From JABMMZ01 sp964438995 (GTDB taxonomy: Bacteria > Bacteroidota > Bacteroidia > NS11-12g > UBA955): 64,000 nt of DNA. This document shows, piece after piece, positions 45,004 to 54,181 of the stretch; position 1 is the stretch's first letter; each line of letters opens with the position of its first letter. The stretch covers positions 1 to 64,000 of the forward strand of contig CAYTMQ010000013.1 in the NCBI GenBank assembly GCA_964438995.1. The letters are read 5' to 3'. The notes under the pieces are model-generated. The model saw only the letters and a program-made list of their open reading frames with translations. It was not told the origin of the DNA and searched no databases. A program made the position numbers and the translations under genes.

Positions 45004-46902
45004 ATGACACCATTTAGAATCCAAAACGCAAAAGATTACAACAATGCCTATAAAGAAAGCATTGAACAACCAGAGCAATTCTGGGACAACATCGCCAATC
45101 ACTACCAATGGCATCAAACTTGGCGCAAGACATTAGACTGGAATTTTGAAGAGCCCAATATCAAATGGTTTGTTGATGGCAAAATGAATATAACAGTCAA
45201 CTGTATTGACCGTCATTTAGAGTCTAGAGGCAATAAAATTGCATTGATTTGGGAAGCTAACGACCCAAAAGAGCCTTCAATTAGATACACATATCGAGAG
45301 TTGTATGGGCATGTCAACCGCATGGCCAATATTCTTAAAAACCTTGGTATTAAAAAAGGAGATAGAGTGTGTATTTATTTACCTATGATACCAGAATTGG
45401 CATTTGCAACTTTGGCTTGTGCCCGCATTGGTGCTGTGCATTCAGTTGTTTTTGCTGGATTCAGTGTCAATGCTTTAGCAGATAGGATTCAAGATTCTGG
45501 TTGCCAAGTGGTGATTACATCTGATGGATTGAACCGTGGGGCCAAACAAATACCTGTAAAATCGGTTGTGGATGAAGCAATAGCTCTTTGCGAAGGCGTA
45601 AAAAAAGTGTTGGTGGTTAATCGTTTGAATTGGCCTATCAACATGGTAGAAGGTCGCGACCACTGGTACCACGATATGATCACACATGTTGCAGACACAT
45701 GTGAACCTGAAATCATGGACAGCGAGGACAATTTATTTATTCTATATACTTCTGGTAGCACAGGCAAACCCAAAGGTGTGGTGCATACGTGCGGTGGTTA
45801 TATGGTGTATGCGGGCTATTCGTTTCAAAATGTGTTTCAATACAACGAAAGCGATGTATACTGGTGCACAGCCGATATTGGCTGGATTACTGGTCACACT
45901 TACATACTATACGGCCCTTTGTTACAAGGCGCAACCTCATTGATGTTTGAAGGTGTTCCTACCTTTCCAGACCCTGGAAGATTTTGGCAAGTAATAGACA
46001 AACACAGTGTCAATATTTTTTATACTGCACCAACAGCCATTCGCTCATTAATGGCATCTGGGGTTGACCATGTTTTAGCTTATAGTCTGCATTCATTAAA
46101 GACACTGGGGTCGGTTGGCGAGCCCATCAACGAAGAAGCTTGGCATTGGTACCACACCCATGTAGGTAAAGGCAAATGTCCAGTTGTAGACACTTGGTGG
46201 CAAACCGAAACAGGAGGTATTATGATCAGTGCATTGGCTGGTATATCTGAACTAAAACCTGCTCATGCTGGATTCCCCCTACCTGGAATACAACCAATAT
46301 TGGTAGATACCGAAGGCAAAGAAATTGAAGGCAACGGAGTAGAGGGTTACTTATGCGTTAAATTCCCATGGCCTTCGATGATACGCACAACATTTGGCGA
46401 CCACGAAAGATGCAGGGTCAATTATTTTGCAACGTATAATAATCTCTATTTTACTGGAGATGGTGCAAAGCGCGAAGACAATGGCATGTACCGAATTATT
46501 GGCAGAGTAGACGATGTCATCAATGTGAGCGGTCACAGATTTGGCACTGCAGAAATAGAGAATGCCATCAATCAAAACAAAAAAGTCATAGAAAGCGCAG
46601 TTGTTGGCTATCCCCACGACATCAAAGGTCAGGGCATATATGCTTATGTTATATTATCTGAAGGCACGGCTTCAGACAATCATACAAGAGATGAAATCAT
46701 CGAGAGTGTTGTTGAGCATATTGGCAGAATAGCCAAGCCAGACAAAATACAATTTGTATCAGGATTACCTAAAACCAGAAGCGGCAAAATCATGCGTAGA
46801 ATCTTACGAAAAATTGCCGAAGGTGACATCAGTTCTTTAGGCGATACCAGCACCCTACTTGACCCATTGGTGGTGGATGAGATAAGTGGTGGAAGGTTGT
46901 AG
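45004..46902 (+). CDS. acs: Acetate--CoA ligase (acetyl-CoA synthetase)
   Basis: 632 residues. ANL-family signatures are present: the P-loop LYTSGSTGKPKGVVHT near 250, YWCTADIGWITGHTY, DTWWQTETGG, the hinge IIGRVDDVINVSGHRFGTAEIE and the C-terminal PKTRSGKIMRRILRKI, whose Lys is acetylated in homologues. It makes acetyl-CoA from acetate, ATP and CoA. It is divergent from the NRPS with a separate promoter, so a functional link is only possible. Confidence 0.95.
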   Translation: MTPFRIQNAKDYNNAYKESIEQPEQFWDNIANHYQWHQTWRKTLDWNFEEPNIKWFVDGKMNITVNCIDRHLESRGNKIALIWEANDPKEPSIRYTYRELYGHVNRMANILKNLGIKKGDRVCIYLPMIPELAFATLACARIGAVHSVVFAGFSVNALADRIQDSGCQVVITSDGLNRGAKQIPVKSVVDEAIALCEGVKKVLVVNRLNWPINMVEGRDHWYHDMITHVADTCEPEIMDSEDNLFILYTSGSTGKPKGVVHTCGGYMVYAGYSFQNVFQYNESDVYWCTADIGWITGHTYILYGPLLQGATSLMFEGVPTFPDPGRFWQVIDKHSVNIFYTAPTAIRSLMASGVDHVLAYSLHSLKTLGSVGEPINEEAWHWYHTHVGKGKCPVVDTWWQTETGGIMISALAGISELKPAHAGFPLPGIQPILVDTEGKEIEGNGVEGYLCVKFPWPSMIRTTFGDHERCRVNYFATYNNLYFTGDGAKREDNGMYRIIGRVDDVINVSGHRFGTAEIENAINQNKKVIESAVVGYPHDIKGQGIYAYVILSEGTASDNHTRDEIIESVVEHIGRIAKPDKIQFVSGLPKTRSGKIMRRILRKIAEGDISSLGDTSTLLDPLVVDEISGGRL

Positions 46903-46931
46903 AAGAAAGTCCGTCTAAAGCGTGAATCCCC

Positions 46932-49900
46932 TCACCACTTCAACAAAAAAGTGCCACTTTGTTCGCTGTATTTGTAGAAGAAATCTCTGAAAGAGATGAC
47001 ATAGGTGTAGACACCATTTTGGCATAGTTTGCCTCTGTAGTAGCCGTCCCATTTGTCTAAATGGTTGTCTGTGGCAAACACAATTTCGCCCCAGCGGTTG
47101 TATATCTTAAATGTGTAATTGCGGGCAAACTCAATACCTTCCGGACCGAACATCTCGTTTTTACCATCACCGTTTGGCGTGAAAACATTTGGTGTGTAAT
47201 ACTTTATTGGACCGCCAATGTACACCCACTCCTCTTTTGTATTGCTACAACCATTGAAATCAGTGATTTTTAATTTCACTAAGATGGTTGTTGAATCATA
47301 AACAGTGATGGTGCTATCATTTTTTATGGATTGACCGAACTGAGCAAAATCCCAAAGCAAATACTTGTAATTGGTCACAGAATTTTTAAAAGTAGCCAAA
47401 GTATTGCTATTGCCTCCATCTTTAAAATTGTAGGTAAAATTAACATTAGGCAGTTTTAAAACATAAGCATTGCTAGAAGCGTTGAATGTATCTTTACAAC
47501 CACCAACAGTTGAGGTGTATAATTTCACTTTATACTGACCAATATTTTGGTATTGGTGACTGGCATTTAATCCTGAAGCATAAGCCCCATCGCCCATGTC
47601 CCACATAGCATAAGATGGTATTGGTGAGCCATTAAGCAATGTCGCTAATACTTTGGTACTATCATTCAAACAAACTGTTTTAATATCTGCTATTTGTAAT
47701 CTTACTGAACTTTCTACTTGAACATTTTGCATGGCTGTATCGGAACACATAGAATCAGAATTGCAAATCAATTGAACCAAATATGTACCTGAGTCGAGGT
47801 ATTTTTTTGGTAGTGGATTGACCGCATTAGAAGTTGAACCATCACTGAAACGCCACAATTGACTTGCTATACTGCCATTAGCAATGCTTGAAGCATTTGC
47901 GAAAACAAATTGATTGTTGCTCAAACACATTTGCGAATCAGAACATGTAAAATTGGCCTTCGGATTTGGATTAATGTTCACTAAGATTGTATCAAAACCA
48001 GGGCAATTACTTGCACCTAAATTTATTACCCTAACTGTTTGCCATCCATTGTTTGCAAACTTGAGTCCATTTACTTGAGGCATCAACAAACTATCTGAAT
48101 TAAAATACCATTTAACACTAGAACTGCCAGTGGATTGCTTCAAATGAAAATTGAAGGATTGAGACTTTGAACACTGTGAAGCATCATTTACCACAATATC
48201 AGCTTTCTCATTTGGCAATACACTAAAGGTTTTTTTAACACTATCACGACATCCAAATTCATTCACGACTTTTAACCAAGCAAATTTCGCTCCTGGCAAT
48301 CCAAATGAATGCCTTAAAGAATCAGAATTCTCTTCGGTATATCCATCACTCATCATCCAAGTCGATGTTTGAATCTTTCCCGTATCTGAAGTGGATGTAT
48401 TTTTGAATTTAAAGTTGTTGCCGTAATCACATTGTTGAGTATCATTAATAGTAAAATCGGCCTTCACATTGCCACTTACCTTTACGATTTTAGTGATAGA
48501 ATCTTTGCACCCTTGAGGAATTGTTGCTTTAAGTTTTACTGAATAAAATCCTTTATTTGGATAGATATAAAATGTATTTTTAGCTGTATCCTTTTTAGAC
48601 ACAATGGTCCAATTGTAACGAATTGGCGAGTTTAAAGCGGTTGTTGAATTGATCAATTTAACTGTATCACCCATGCATGCAACAGGTTGACTGGCATTAA
48701 AATCAACATTAGGTTCTTTGAAAATTTCAATATTTTTACGCATGGTATCAATGCAACCATTGCTGTTTTCGTATATCAACAGCGTATAGTATTTACCTTC
48801 TGCCGAGTACTTTCTTGGAGCAGGAGGATTGTTGTTACTGATGACATAACCTTCTGAGAAGTACCACTTAAAACGACGGTGCAATGAGGTATCTTTTATT
48901 GTAGTATTGGTATATGTTACAGTATTGGTTTTAAAGCACGAATCTTTATTGGTGATGGTATAAAACGCCTTGGGCGCTTGCTTGATTTCGAAGAAACCAA
49001 ACGTATCATCTTCACAGCCTTTGTAAGTTTTAACTTTAAACTTGATTAGATATTGACCAACTTTAGGAAACTTGTGATAAACAGTATCGGCCATCGTATC
49101 AAAAGGATTAAAATCATCGAAGTCCCACGAGGTATTGATGATAGAATCTTTAGAGGTACTGTTGTTGACGAAACGAATTGGATGGTTAAAATTAGAACAA
49201 ATTTGAGTATCAGCCTGAATAAAACTAGCAACAGGACTAGGCGTATTGTACACCATTAAAGTATCTTGAAAACGACAACCATTTCGCTCAGTAACCCTTA
49301 ACCAATACAGACCAGGATTTTTAATGTATTGACCAAAGGCATCGTGACCACCATTCCACTCGTAACGTTTAAACCAATCGAGGTTTTTTGCCAATAAAGT
49401 AAAACCGATATGCCCACAAACTAGAGTATCATTGATTAAGACAGGTGTTTCATCAGCAAAATCAACATAAATTCTTTTAGAAATAGTATCGTAAACGTTG
49501 GTATTTTTATGCCTAAAATACATATAAATCTCGTGGTATCCAGTGTCGGGAAACACTTTGGTAAAACTATTTCCAGAATACAAAGTTGGAGCATTATCAA
49601 TTCGCCAGGTGATGTTATCAATACTATCCGTTCTAATGGCAGTAAATATTGTAGTATCTTTTTTGCAAGTGCGGGTAAATATAAAATTTTGATTGAGTAT
49701 TTTAGCACCACCACCCATTGTTGTTGAAAAGCCTTCACTAAAAGCATAACCGTACATGTAGGCCCAGAAACCCTTTGAACTGGTAAGTAAATTGGCTATC
49801 GAATCTAATTTTAAATAGGCATAACTAAAGCCCGACATGGTACTTTGGTTGTACCAATTGGCATTGGGCAAATGTTTGTTATCAACTCTAAAATAAGATG

Positions 49901-51197
49901 TATCAGCTGTTTTGGTGATGATATTGAGATACGATTCGTGAAAGTAATTTGAGTCAGTAATACTATAATCTACATAGTCAACAGAGTTTACCAAAGTTTC
50001 TTTAATTGGTTGTTCGTCGGCCATGATATAGGTCATAGAGATATTGCCTTTGGCGATGTTATTGGGGTATTTACTACATGTTTTACCTTTCGTAAACTGG
50101 GATACAGAAATGGGTTTATTGGCTTTGATAGTAGTTCCAGAATCTTTAAAAGCATTGTAAACGTAGAGGCCACCAGCATTCAATGTGAATGGACTGCCAT
50201 TATTGATTTTGATTTGAGTATTGGATTCTTTCGCAACAATTCGAATGAAATAGCCTCCTGGATTTTTGTAAAAAGGTGCCACATGATAGGATTTTCCCCA
50301 GTGATCAATTGGGCGTAACTGTTCGTAGACGTGGTCTATTGGGTCAGACTTACCACAAATGACATTAGAATTGTCCGCCAATAACGAGCGAGTGCGTTTG
50401 TTTCCCGCAAACACTGCAAACTTAGAGTTAGCCGTTTTAGACCTAATGGATGTGCCAGTAAGATTGTATAATTTATTGATTGAGTCGGCGTTGGCAATGT
50501 ATAAAAACGTCTCGCCTTTTCTAATTTTAACAATAACAGGTTTTAATTTCCTTGATTGCGGGTAGGTGGTTGCAGCTGTAGCAAAAATTTCAACCAGAGA
50601 TTCATCTGCAATTCCTACTATGACAAATTCAGAACATGTTTGATCGTTGTATTTGGCTATCCTCATACAAGTATCATAAGAGGTACTTTCGTTGGTCGTA
50701 ACAATATACTCTGGGGCAAAAGGAATTGAGCTACTAGGCAATACAGATGTTGCACCTTTTCTAGTCTTTAGTAAATTAGATGACTGCACATAAATTGGTG
50801 TATCCGACCAAACATGCACGCCATTGTTGAACACATCGAATGCATAATCATAACGGCACATTAACTGAACAGGTAGAAGTACCCTCTTTGTTCTATTGGG
50901 TTGTAAATAAATTGTATCAGAAAACTCTTCAGATGGACCATTATCACCCATTATTCCTTTCTCTATGTGAACATATACCGTGGCATTGTATTTAGAGGAT
51001 AAAAACAATTCAGTCGTGTCATACCAATAAATGGGAGGAGCGGGATTTGGCATGGGTAAATATGGATATGGAGTCGGAGTACATCCTCCATTATCAATAA
51101 ATGCCAACCAAAAATCTTTACCTGCATAGTCTTGGGATTTAGCTGTATTACAAGCAATACCAAAGAAAATTAACAGTATGATTTTTAGCGATTTCAA
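46932..51197 (-). CDS. Large PKD-domain surface protein with T9SS type B sorting domain
   Basis: 1421 residues from TTG 51197 (KSLKIILLIFFGIACNTAKSQ signal; no ATG nearby). The N-terminal 500 residues (DYAGKDFWLAFIDNGG ... VFAGNKRTRSLL) resemble the IgGFc-binding N-terminal domain. Then follow many PKD-like repeats (YEWNGG, FDDFNPFDTMADTVYHKFPKVG, GDGAYASGLNASHQYQNIGQYKVKLY). The last 90 residues are the gliding-motility/CHU_C type B sorting domain (YYTPNVFTPNGDGKNEMF, IYNRWGEIVFATD, GVYTYVISF). Likely an adhesin or surface filament component exported by T9SS. Confidence 0.9.
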   Translation of the reverse strand: MKSLKIILLIFFGIACNTAKSQDYAGKDFWLAFIDNGGCTPTPYPYLPMPNPAPPIYWYDTTELFLSSKYNATVYVHIEKGIMGDNGPSEEFSDTIYLQPNRTKRVLLPVQLMCRYDYAFDVFNNGVHVWSDTPIYVQSSNLLKTRKGATSVLPSSSIPFAPEYIVTTNESTSYDTCMRIAKYNDQTCSEFVIVGIADESLVEIFATAATTYPQSRKLKPVIVKIRKGETFLYIANADSINKLYNLTGTSIRSKTANSKFAVFAGNKRTRSLLADNSNVICGKSDPIDHVYEQLRPIDHWGKSYHVAPFYKNPGGYFIRIVAKESNTQIKINNGSPFTLNAGGLYVYNAFKDSGTTIKANKPISVSQFTKGKTCSKYPNNIAKGNISMTYIMADEQPIKETLVNSVDYVDYSITDSNYFHESYLNIITKTADTSYFRVDNKHLPNANWYNQSTMSGFSYAYLKLDSIANLLTSSKGFWAYMYGYAFSEGFSTTMGGGAKILNQNFIFTRTCKKDTTIFTAIRTDSIDNITWRIDNAPTLYSGNSFTKVFPDTGYHEIYMYFRHKNTNVYDTISKRIYVDFADETPVLINDTLVCGHIGFTLLAKNLDWFKRYEWNGGHDAFGQYIKNPGLYWLRVTERNGCRFQDTLMVYNTPSPVASFIQADTQICSNFNHPIRFVNNSTSKDSIINTSWDFDDFNPFDTMADTVYHKFPKVGQYLIKFKVKTYKGCEDDTFGFFEIKQAPKAFYTITNKDSCFKTNTVTYTNTTIKDTSLHRRFKWYFSEGYVISNNNPPAPRKYSAEGKYYTLLIYENSNGCIDTMRKNIEIFKEPNVDFNASQPVACMGDTVKLINSTTALNSPIRYNWTIVSKKDTAKNTFYIYPNKGFYSVKLKATIPQGCKDSITKIVKVSGNVKADFTINDTQQCDYGNNFKFKNTSTSDTGKIQTSTWMMSDGYTEENSDSLRHSFGLPGAKFAWLKVVNEFGCRDSVKKTFSVLPNEKADIVVNDASQCSKSQSFNFHLKQSTGSSSVKWYFNSDSLLMPQVNGLKFANNGWQTVRVINLGASNCPGFDTILVNINPNPKANFTCSDSQMCLSNNQFVFANASSIANGSIASQLWRFSDGSTSNAVNPLPKKYLDSGTYLVQLICNSDSMCSDTAMQNVQVESSVRLQIADIKTVCLNDSTKVLATLLNGSPIPSYAMWDMGDGAYASGLNASHQYQNIGQYKVKLYTSTVGGCKDTFNASSNAYVLKLPNVNFTYNFKDGGNSNTLATFKNSVTNYKYLLWDFAQFGQSIKNDSTITVYDSTTILVKLKITDFNGCSNTKEEWVYIGGPIKYYTPNVFTPNGDGKNEMFGPEGIEFARNYTFKIYNRWGEIVFATDNHLDKWDGYYRGKLCQNGVYTYVISFRDFFYKYSEQSGTFLLKW

Positions 51198-51324
51198 AAG
51201 AGCAAATAGTCAGCTTTACGCGAAGATATGGCTTTCCTGTACTCTATCAAAGAATATGAGAATAATGTGACAATGCCTTTAGGATTGAAACAAACTGCCG
51301 CATTGATGGACTATCATAGAACTG

Positions 51325-51852
51325 TTATTGTAACGTCTGTTTAAACAGTGTTATTTTTTGAAGTAAATCGTCATTCAATGTTACATCAACAATCTTCCCA
51401 TCCACAAAGTTCTTGTAAAATGATGGCAAAGAAAAAGTAGCTACCACATTGGCTCCACATTTTGGGAAAAAAGAAGAAGCCAAACTCATCACATTTCCAC
51501 CGCCAAATCCACCTGGTGAAGCACTCATTAAAAGCATGGGTTTACCGGCAAAAATATCCATATCTACCCTACTGCACCAATCAAAAGTATTTTTAAATGC
51601 TGCGGTATAAGCCCTATTGTGCTCGGCCATAGAGCAGATAATGGCATCGGCATCTTTAAATGCTTGTCTAAATTGGTGGGCTTGATTGGGTATACCTTTC
51701 TTCTCTCTATCGACCGAAAAAATTGGCATCTCAAAGTCGTTTAAATCTAGCAAATTGATTTCTTGTCCTTCGAAATGGCTTAAAGCGTATTTCACCAATT
51801 CTTTATTAATAGATGTAGAACTATTACTTCCAGCAAATGCAACTATTCTCAT
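51325..51852 (-). CDS. NADPH-dependent FMN reductase family protein
   Basis: 175 residues of flavodoxin-like fold: FMN-binding start RIVAFAGSNSSTSINKELV and the loop SMAEHNRAYTAAFKNTFDW, then LMSASPGGFGGGN. Family members reduce flavins, quinones or azo compounds with NAD(P)H. The start overlaps the end of the upstream small acetyltransferase gene (ATGA). Confidence 0.88.
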   Translation of the reverse strand: MRIVAFAGSNSSTSINKELVKYALSHFEGQEINLLDLNDFEMPIFSVDREKKGIPNQAHQFRQAFKDADAIICSMAEHNRAYTAAFKNTFDWCSRVDMDIFAGKPMLLMSASPGGFGGGNVMSLASSFFPKCGANVVATFSLPSFYKNFVDGKIVDVTLNDDLLQKITLFKQTLQ

Positions 51853-52127
51853 AATACGTCTTGTAAGTCTTTATTTTTTCTAATAATGGCATTGGCAAAT
51901 GGGCAAAGAGGAATGACTTTCAGCTGATGTTGACGGGCAAATTCGACCCCAGCTTTTACAAGTTCATTCCCAACATTTAAGCCTTTAAATTCAGGGTTTA
52001 CTTCAGTATGATCGATAATGATTCTATCATTACCAGCCTTAGAGAAAGTCATTTTACCCATCTCTTTACCGTCTTTAACGGCGATAAATTCGCCTTTTGA
52101 TTCTGATTGATTGATTTTTATTTGCAT
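51849..52127 (-). CDS. Small GNAT-like acetyltransferase (NATD1/YjdJ type)
   Basis: 92 residues from the ATG at 52127 (MQIKINQSESKGEF); the longer upstream frame reads into the repeat cluster. Features of the short-GNAT family: GKMTFSKAGNDRIIIDHTEV, then VNPEFKGLNVGNELVKAGVEFARQHQLKVIPLCPFA. The acetyl-CoA loop is of the GLNVGNEL form. Substrate unknown. Coupled with the FMN reductase gene by a 4-base overlap. Confidence 0.82.
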   Translation of the reverse strand: MQIKINQSESKGEFIAVKDGKEMGKMTFSKAGNDRIIIDHTEVNPEFKGLNVGNELVKAGVEFARQHQLKVIPLCPFANAIIRKNKDLQDVL

Positions 52128-52139
52128 TTTTTTGATCTT

Positions 52140-52269
52140 GCATCGCGGATGCGAAGTTACATCTATCAAAGATCGCCTGCGTCGCGGACGTCAGGTTACA
52201 TCGATTACAAATCGCCTGCGTCGCGGACGCTAGGTTACATTATCTTTCATCGCGGATGCGAAGTTACAT
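52140..52269. repeat. Cluster of four hairpin repeats ending in GTTACAT
   Basis: Copies at 52140-52162, 52179-52201, 52218-52240 and 52248-52269. Each has a small hairpin (GCGTC-GCG-GACGC or GCATC-GCG-GATGC type) then xxAGGTTACAT or GAAGTTACAT. The two inner copies are both preceded by ATCGCCT. Compensatory G/A and C/T pairs (GTC...GAC versus ATC...GAT) keep the stem. A fifth copy is at 54160, a degenerate one at 31610. Confidence 0.8.
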
Positions 52270-52319
52270 TATACATGTCTTATTAGCTCCATCCACAACT
52301 TTCAGGGTTTGATGTAAAG

Positions 52320-52364
52320 TTATGACCTCCGACGTTATGACCTCCGACGTTGCGACCTCCGACG
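52320..52364. repeat. Three tandem 15-bp repeats
   Basis: TTATGACCTCCGACG occurs twice in a row and then as TTGCGACCTCCGACG. It lies between the hairpin repeat cluster and the pirin stop codon and encodes nothing. Confidence 0.85.
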
Positions 52365-52389
52365 TTGTATTGAGGTTTGTTAAGTTACA

Positions 52390-53103
52390 TTAACGCATAG
52401 GGACTTCCATGAGTAGAAATTCGGCGTCGGTTTCGGCGGTGATGTCAACACTTTGTGTTTCCCAGATGCCATAACCATCGCGGGTTTCCAACAGTTGGTC
52501 GCCAACTTTTACGCTACCTTTAAGTACGAATACATAGAGTCCGTTGCCTTCTGATTTGAATTGGTAAGTTTTACCAAATCCTTTGTCGAAGTCTGATAAA
52601 TGGAACCAAGCGTTTTGATGAATCCATACGCCTTCATCATCGTGGTTAGGTGACAATACTTGATGGAAGGTGTTTTTCCTATCTTCGATGTTCAATGTCT
52701 TCTGGTCGTATCGAGGTTCAACATCTTTTTTATTAGGGAAAACCCAAATTTGGAGAAACTTCACCATTGTGTCTTTGTTGCGGTTGTATTCGCTGTGTTG
52801 AATGCCTGTTCCAGCACTCATCACTTGAATATCCCCTTTTCGAATTACGGAGGTATTCCCCATAGAATCTTTGTGTTCTAAGTCGCCCTCTAGTGGAATT
52901 GAAATGATTTCCATATTGTCGTGAGGATGTTTACCAAAACCCATACCCTGAGCAACACTGTCATCGTTGAGAACCCTTAATGCTCCGAAGTGTACCCTTT
53001 CAGGATTGTAATATCCAGAGAAACTAAAAGTGTGGTAACTTTTTAACCAACCGTGGTCGGCATATCCTCTGGTCTCGGCTTTGTGAAGAATTGATTGTGC
53101 CAT
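52390..53103 (-). CDS. Pirin family protein
   Basis: 237 residues, bicupin fold. The N-terminal pirin motif is HTFSFSGYYNPERVHFGALRVLNDD; metal ligands occur in FGKHPHDNMEIISIPLEG and VMSAGTGIQHSEYNRN. Bacterial pirins such as YhhW are quercetin 2,3-dioxygenase-like or act as redox regulators; activity here is unknown. TAACTTTG (minus strand 53134-53127) is a probable -7 element, about 24 bases upstream of the start. Confidence 0.9.
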   Translation of the reverse strand: MAQSILHKAETRGYADHGWLKSYHTFSFSGYYNPERVHFGALRVLNDDSVAQGMGFGKHPHDNMEIISIPLEGDLEHKDSMGNTSVIRKGDIQVMSAGTGIQHSEYNRNKDTMVKFLQIWVFPNKKDVEPRYDQKTLNIEDRKNTFHQVLSPNHDDEGVWIHQNAWFHLSDFDKGFGKTYQFKSEGNGLYVFVLKGSVKVGDQLLETRDGYGIWETQSVDITAETDAEFLLMEVPMR

Positions 53104-53126
53104 AATTTTGATTGAATTTTGTAGTA

Positions 53127-53134
53127 CAAAGTTA
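53127..53134 (-). promoter_or_regulatory. Promoter -7 element of the pirin gene
   Basis: Minus strand TAACTTTG matches TAnnTTTG. No -33 TTG at the expected distance. Confidence 0.4.
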
Positions 53135-53287
53135 CACGCACTAAAGGCATGAAATTCTTGTTCTAGATTAAGAAATTTAGTTAAACTAGATTATATATTG
53201 AAAGGTCAATGAAATGGTTTCAAAAGTTCATAGATTGTTCAAATCAATAAAATCAATTTATATAAAAAATTCCAAGAAATTTATTTT

Positions 53288-53312
53288 TGTACTGCAATTT
53301 TCCGTACATTTG
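53288..53312 (+). promoter_or_regulatory. Promoter and candidate operator of the toxin-antitoxin operon
   Basis: The -7 element TACATTTG (53305-53312) lies 14 bases before the antitoxin ATG. It overlaps an inverted repeat TGTAC-N11-GTACA (53288-53308). Such placement fits autorepression by the antitoxin-toxin complex (inference). Confidence 0.5.
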
Positions 53313-53326
53313 TAGTATAATTGAGT

Positions 53327-53608
53327 ATGAAAAAGATGTCGAGATTTGACGCAAGATTGCCTGAAGAACAAAAATTATTGTTGGAGAAAGCTTCTATTTT
53401 AGGTGGGTATAGAAACTTAACCGACTTTGTTCTTAAATCAGCCAATGAAAAAGCCAAAGAAATCATACAAGCACAGCAATTATATATAGCTAACGAAAAA
53501 GATGGCTTGGTATTCTTTGAAGCGATTACAAACCCTAAGAAACCAAATTCTGCATTAAAGAAAGCTTTTAAAGATTATTTAGATTTTAATCTCAATAAGA
53601 AAAAATGA
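53327..53608 (+). CDS. DUF1778-type antitoxin
   Basis: 93 residues from the ATG at 53327; the frame extends two codons to a TTG inside the promoter region. The N-terminus KKMSRFDARLPEEQKLLLEKASILGGYRNLTDFVLKSA is a ribbon-helix-helix domain of the TacA/DUF1778 family, which binds operator DNA. The C-terminal tail is helical and basic and should cover the toxin. The stop overlaps the toxin start (ATGA), typical of such pairs. Confidence 0.88.
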   Translation: MKKMSRFDARLPEEQKLLLEKASILGGYRNLTDFVLKSANEKAKEIIQAQQLYIANEKDGLVFFEAITNPKKPNSALKKAFKDYLDFNLNKKK

Positions 53609-54099
53609 AGATTGAGCTTCTTTCAAAAAAACACAAAAAGGATTTTTTTGATTGTGAAAATGAGATTTTAAATCAATATTTAAAAACAATTGCCGCCCAA
53701 GATGTTAAACGAAAACTATCAGCATGTTTTGTTTTAGTCACTGAAGATGATACCATCGTTGGATACTATACTTTATCAAATAATAGCATTCCTTTAAAAC
53801 ATTTTTCTTCAGACATACAACGCAAACTTCCCCCATTTTATGCTTCTATACCAACAACTCTAATCGGTCGACTGGCAATTGACAAGAACTATAAAGGCCA
53901 AGGTTTTGGGAAATATATGCTGATAGATGCATTAAAAAGATGCTATGAAACTTCTGAAAAAGTTGCCTCGTTTGCAGTTGTTGTAGACCCAATCGACCAT
54001 CAAGCAAAAAAATTTTACTCAACTTACGATTTTATTGAATTGAAAGGTAGTGGCAAAATGATGATAGCCATGAAAACATTACAAGAACTGTTTAAGTGA
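53605..54099 (+). CDS. GNAT-type toxin (TacT-like acetyltransferase)
   Basis: 164 residues of GNAT fold. It starts IELLSKKHKKDFFDCENEILNQYLKTIAAQDVKRKLSA, as in TacT-like toxins, and has the acetyl-CoA loop IGRLAIDKNYKGQGFGKYMLIDAL and FYSTYDFIEL. Such toxins acetylate aminoacyl-tRNA and stop translation. It overlaps the DUF1778 antitoxin gene by 4 bases. Which tRNA is hit cannot be read. Confidence 0.88.
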   Translation: MKIELLSKKHKKDFFDCENEILNQYLKTIAAQDVKRKLSACFVLVTEDDTIVGYYTLSNNSIPLKHFSSDIQRKLPPFYASIPTTLIGRLAIDKNYKGQGFGKYMLIDALKRCYETSEKVASFAVVVDPIDHQAKKFYSTYDFIELKGSGKMMIAMKTLQELFK

Positions 54100-54159
54100 G
54101 TTTTGTTTTGGTTCTTAATATCCTGTCTGCATTAGGCTGACGAGGGCACAACAATCCTA

Positions 54160-54181
54160 TATCGCGGACGCGAGGTTACAT
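54160..54181. repeat. Hairpin repeat ending in GTTACAT, copy next to ruvC
   Basis: TATCGCGGACGCGAGGTTACAT; its last T is the first base of the ruvC stop codon on the other strand, so the repeat begins directly at the end of the gene. Same family as 52140-52269. Confidence 0.7.

Noticed and set aside
44287..46902. Acetyl-CoA synthetase as part of the NRPS cluster
   Set aside because: It is divergent, has its own promoter 100 bases upstream, and is a standard acs; proximity alone is not evidence of a shared pathway.
52140..52269. A repeat array that could be taken for a CRISPR
   Set aside because: Spacing is irregular (8-17 bases between units), the units are hairpins with variable arms, copies occur singly elsewhere, and no cas genes are present.
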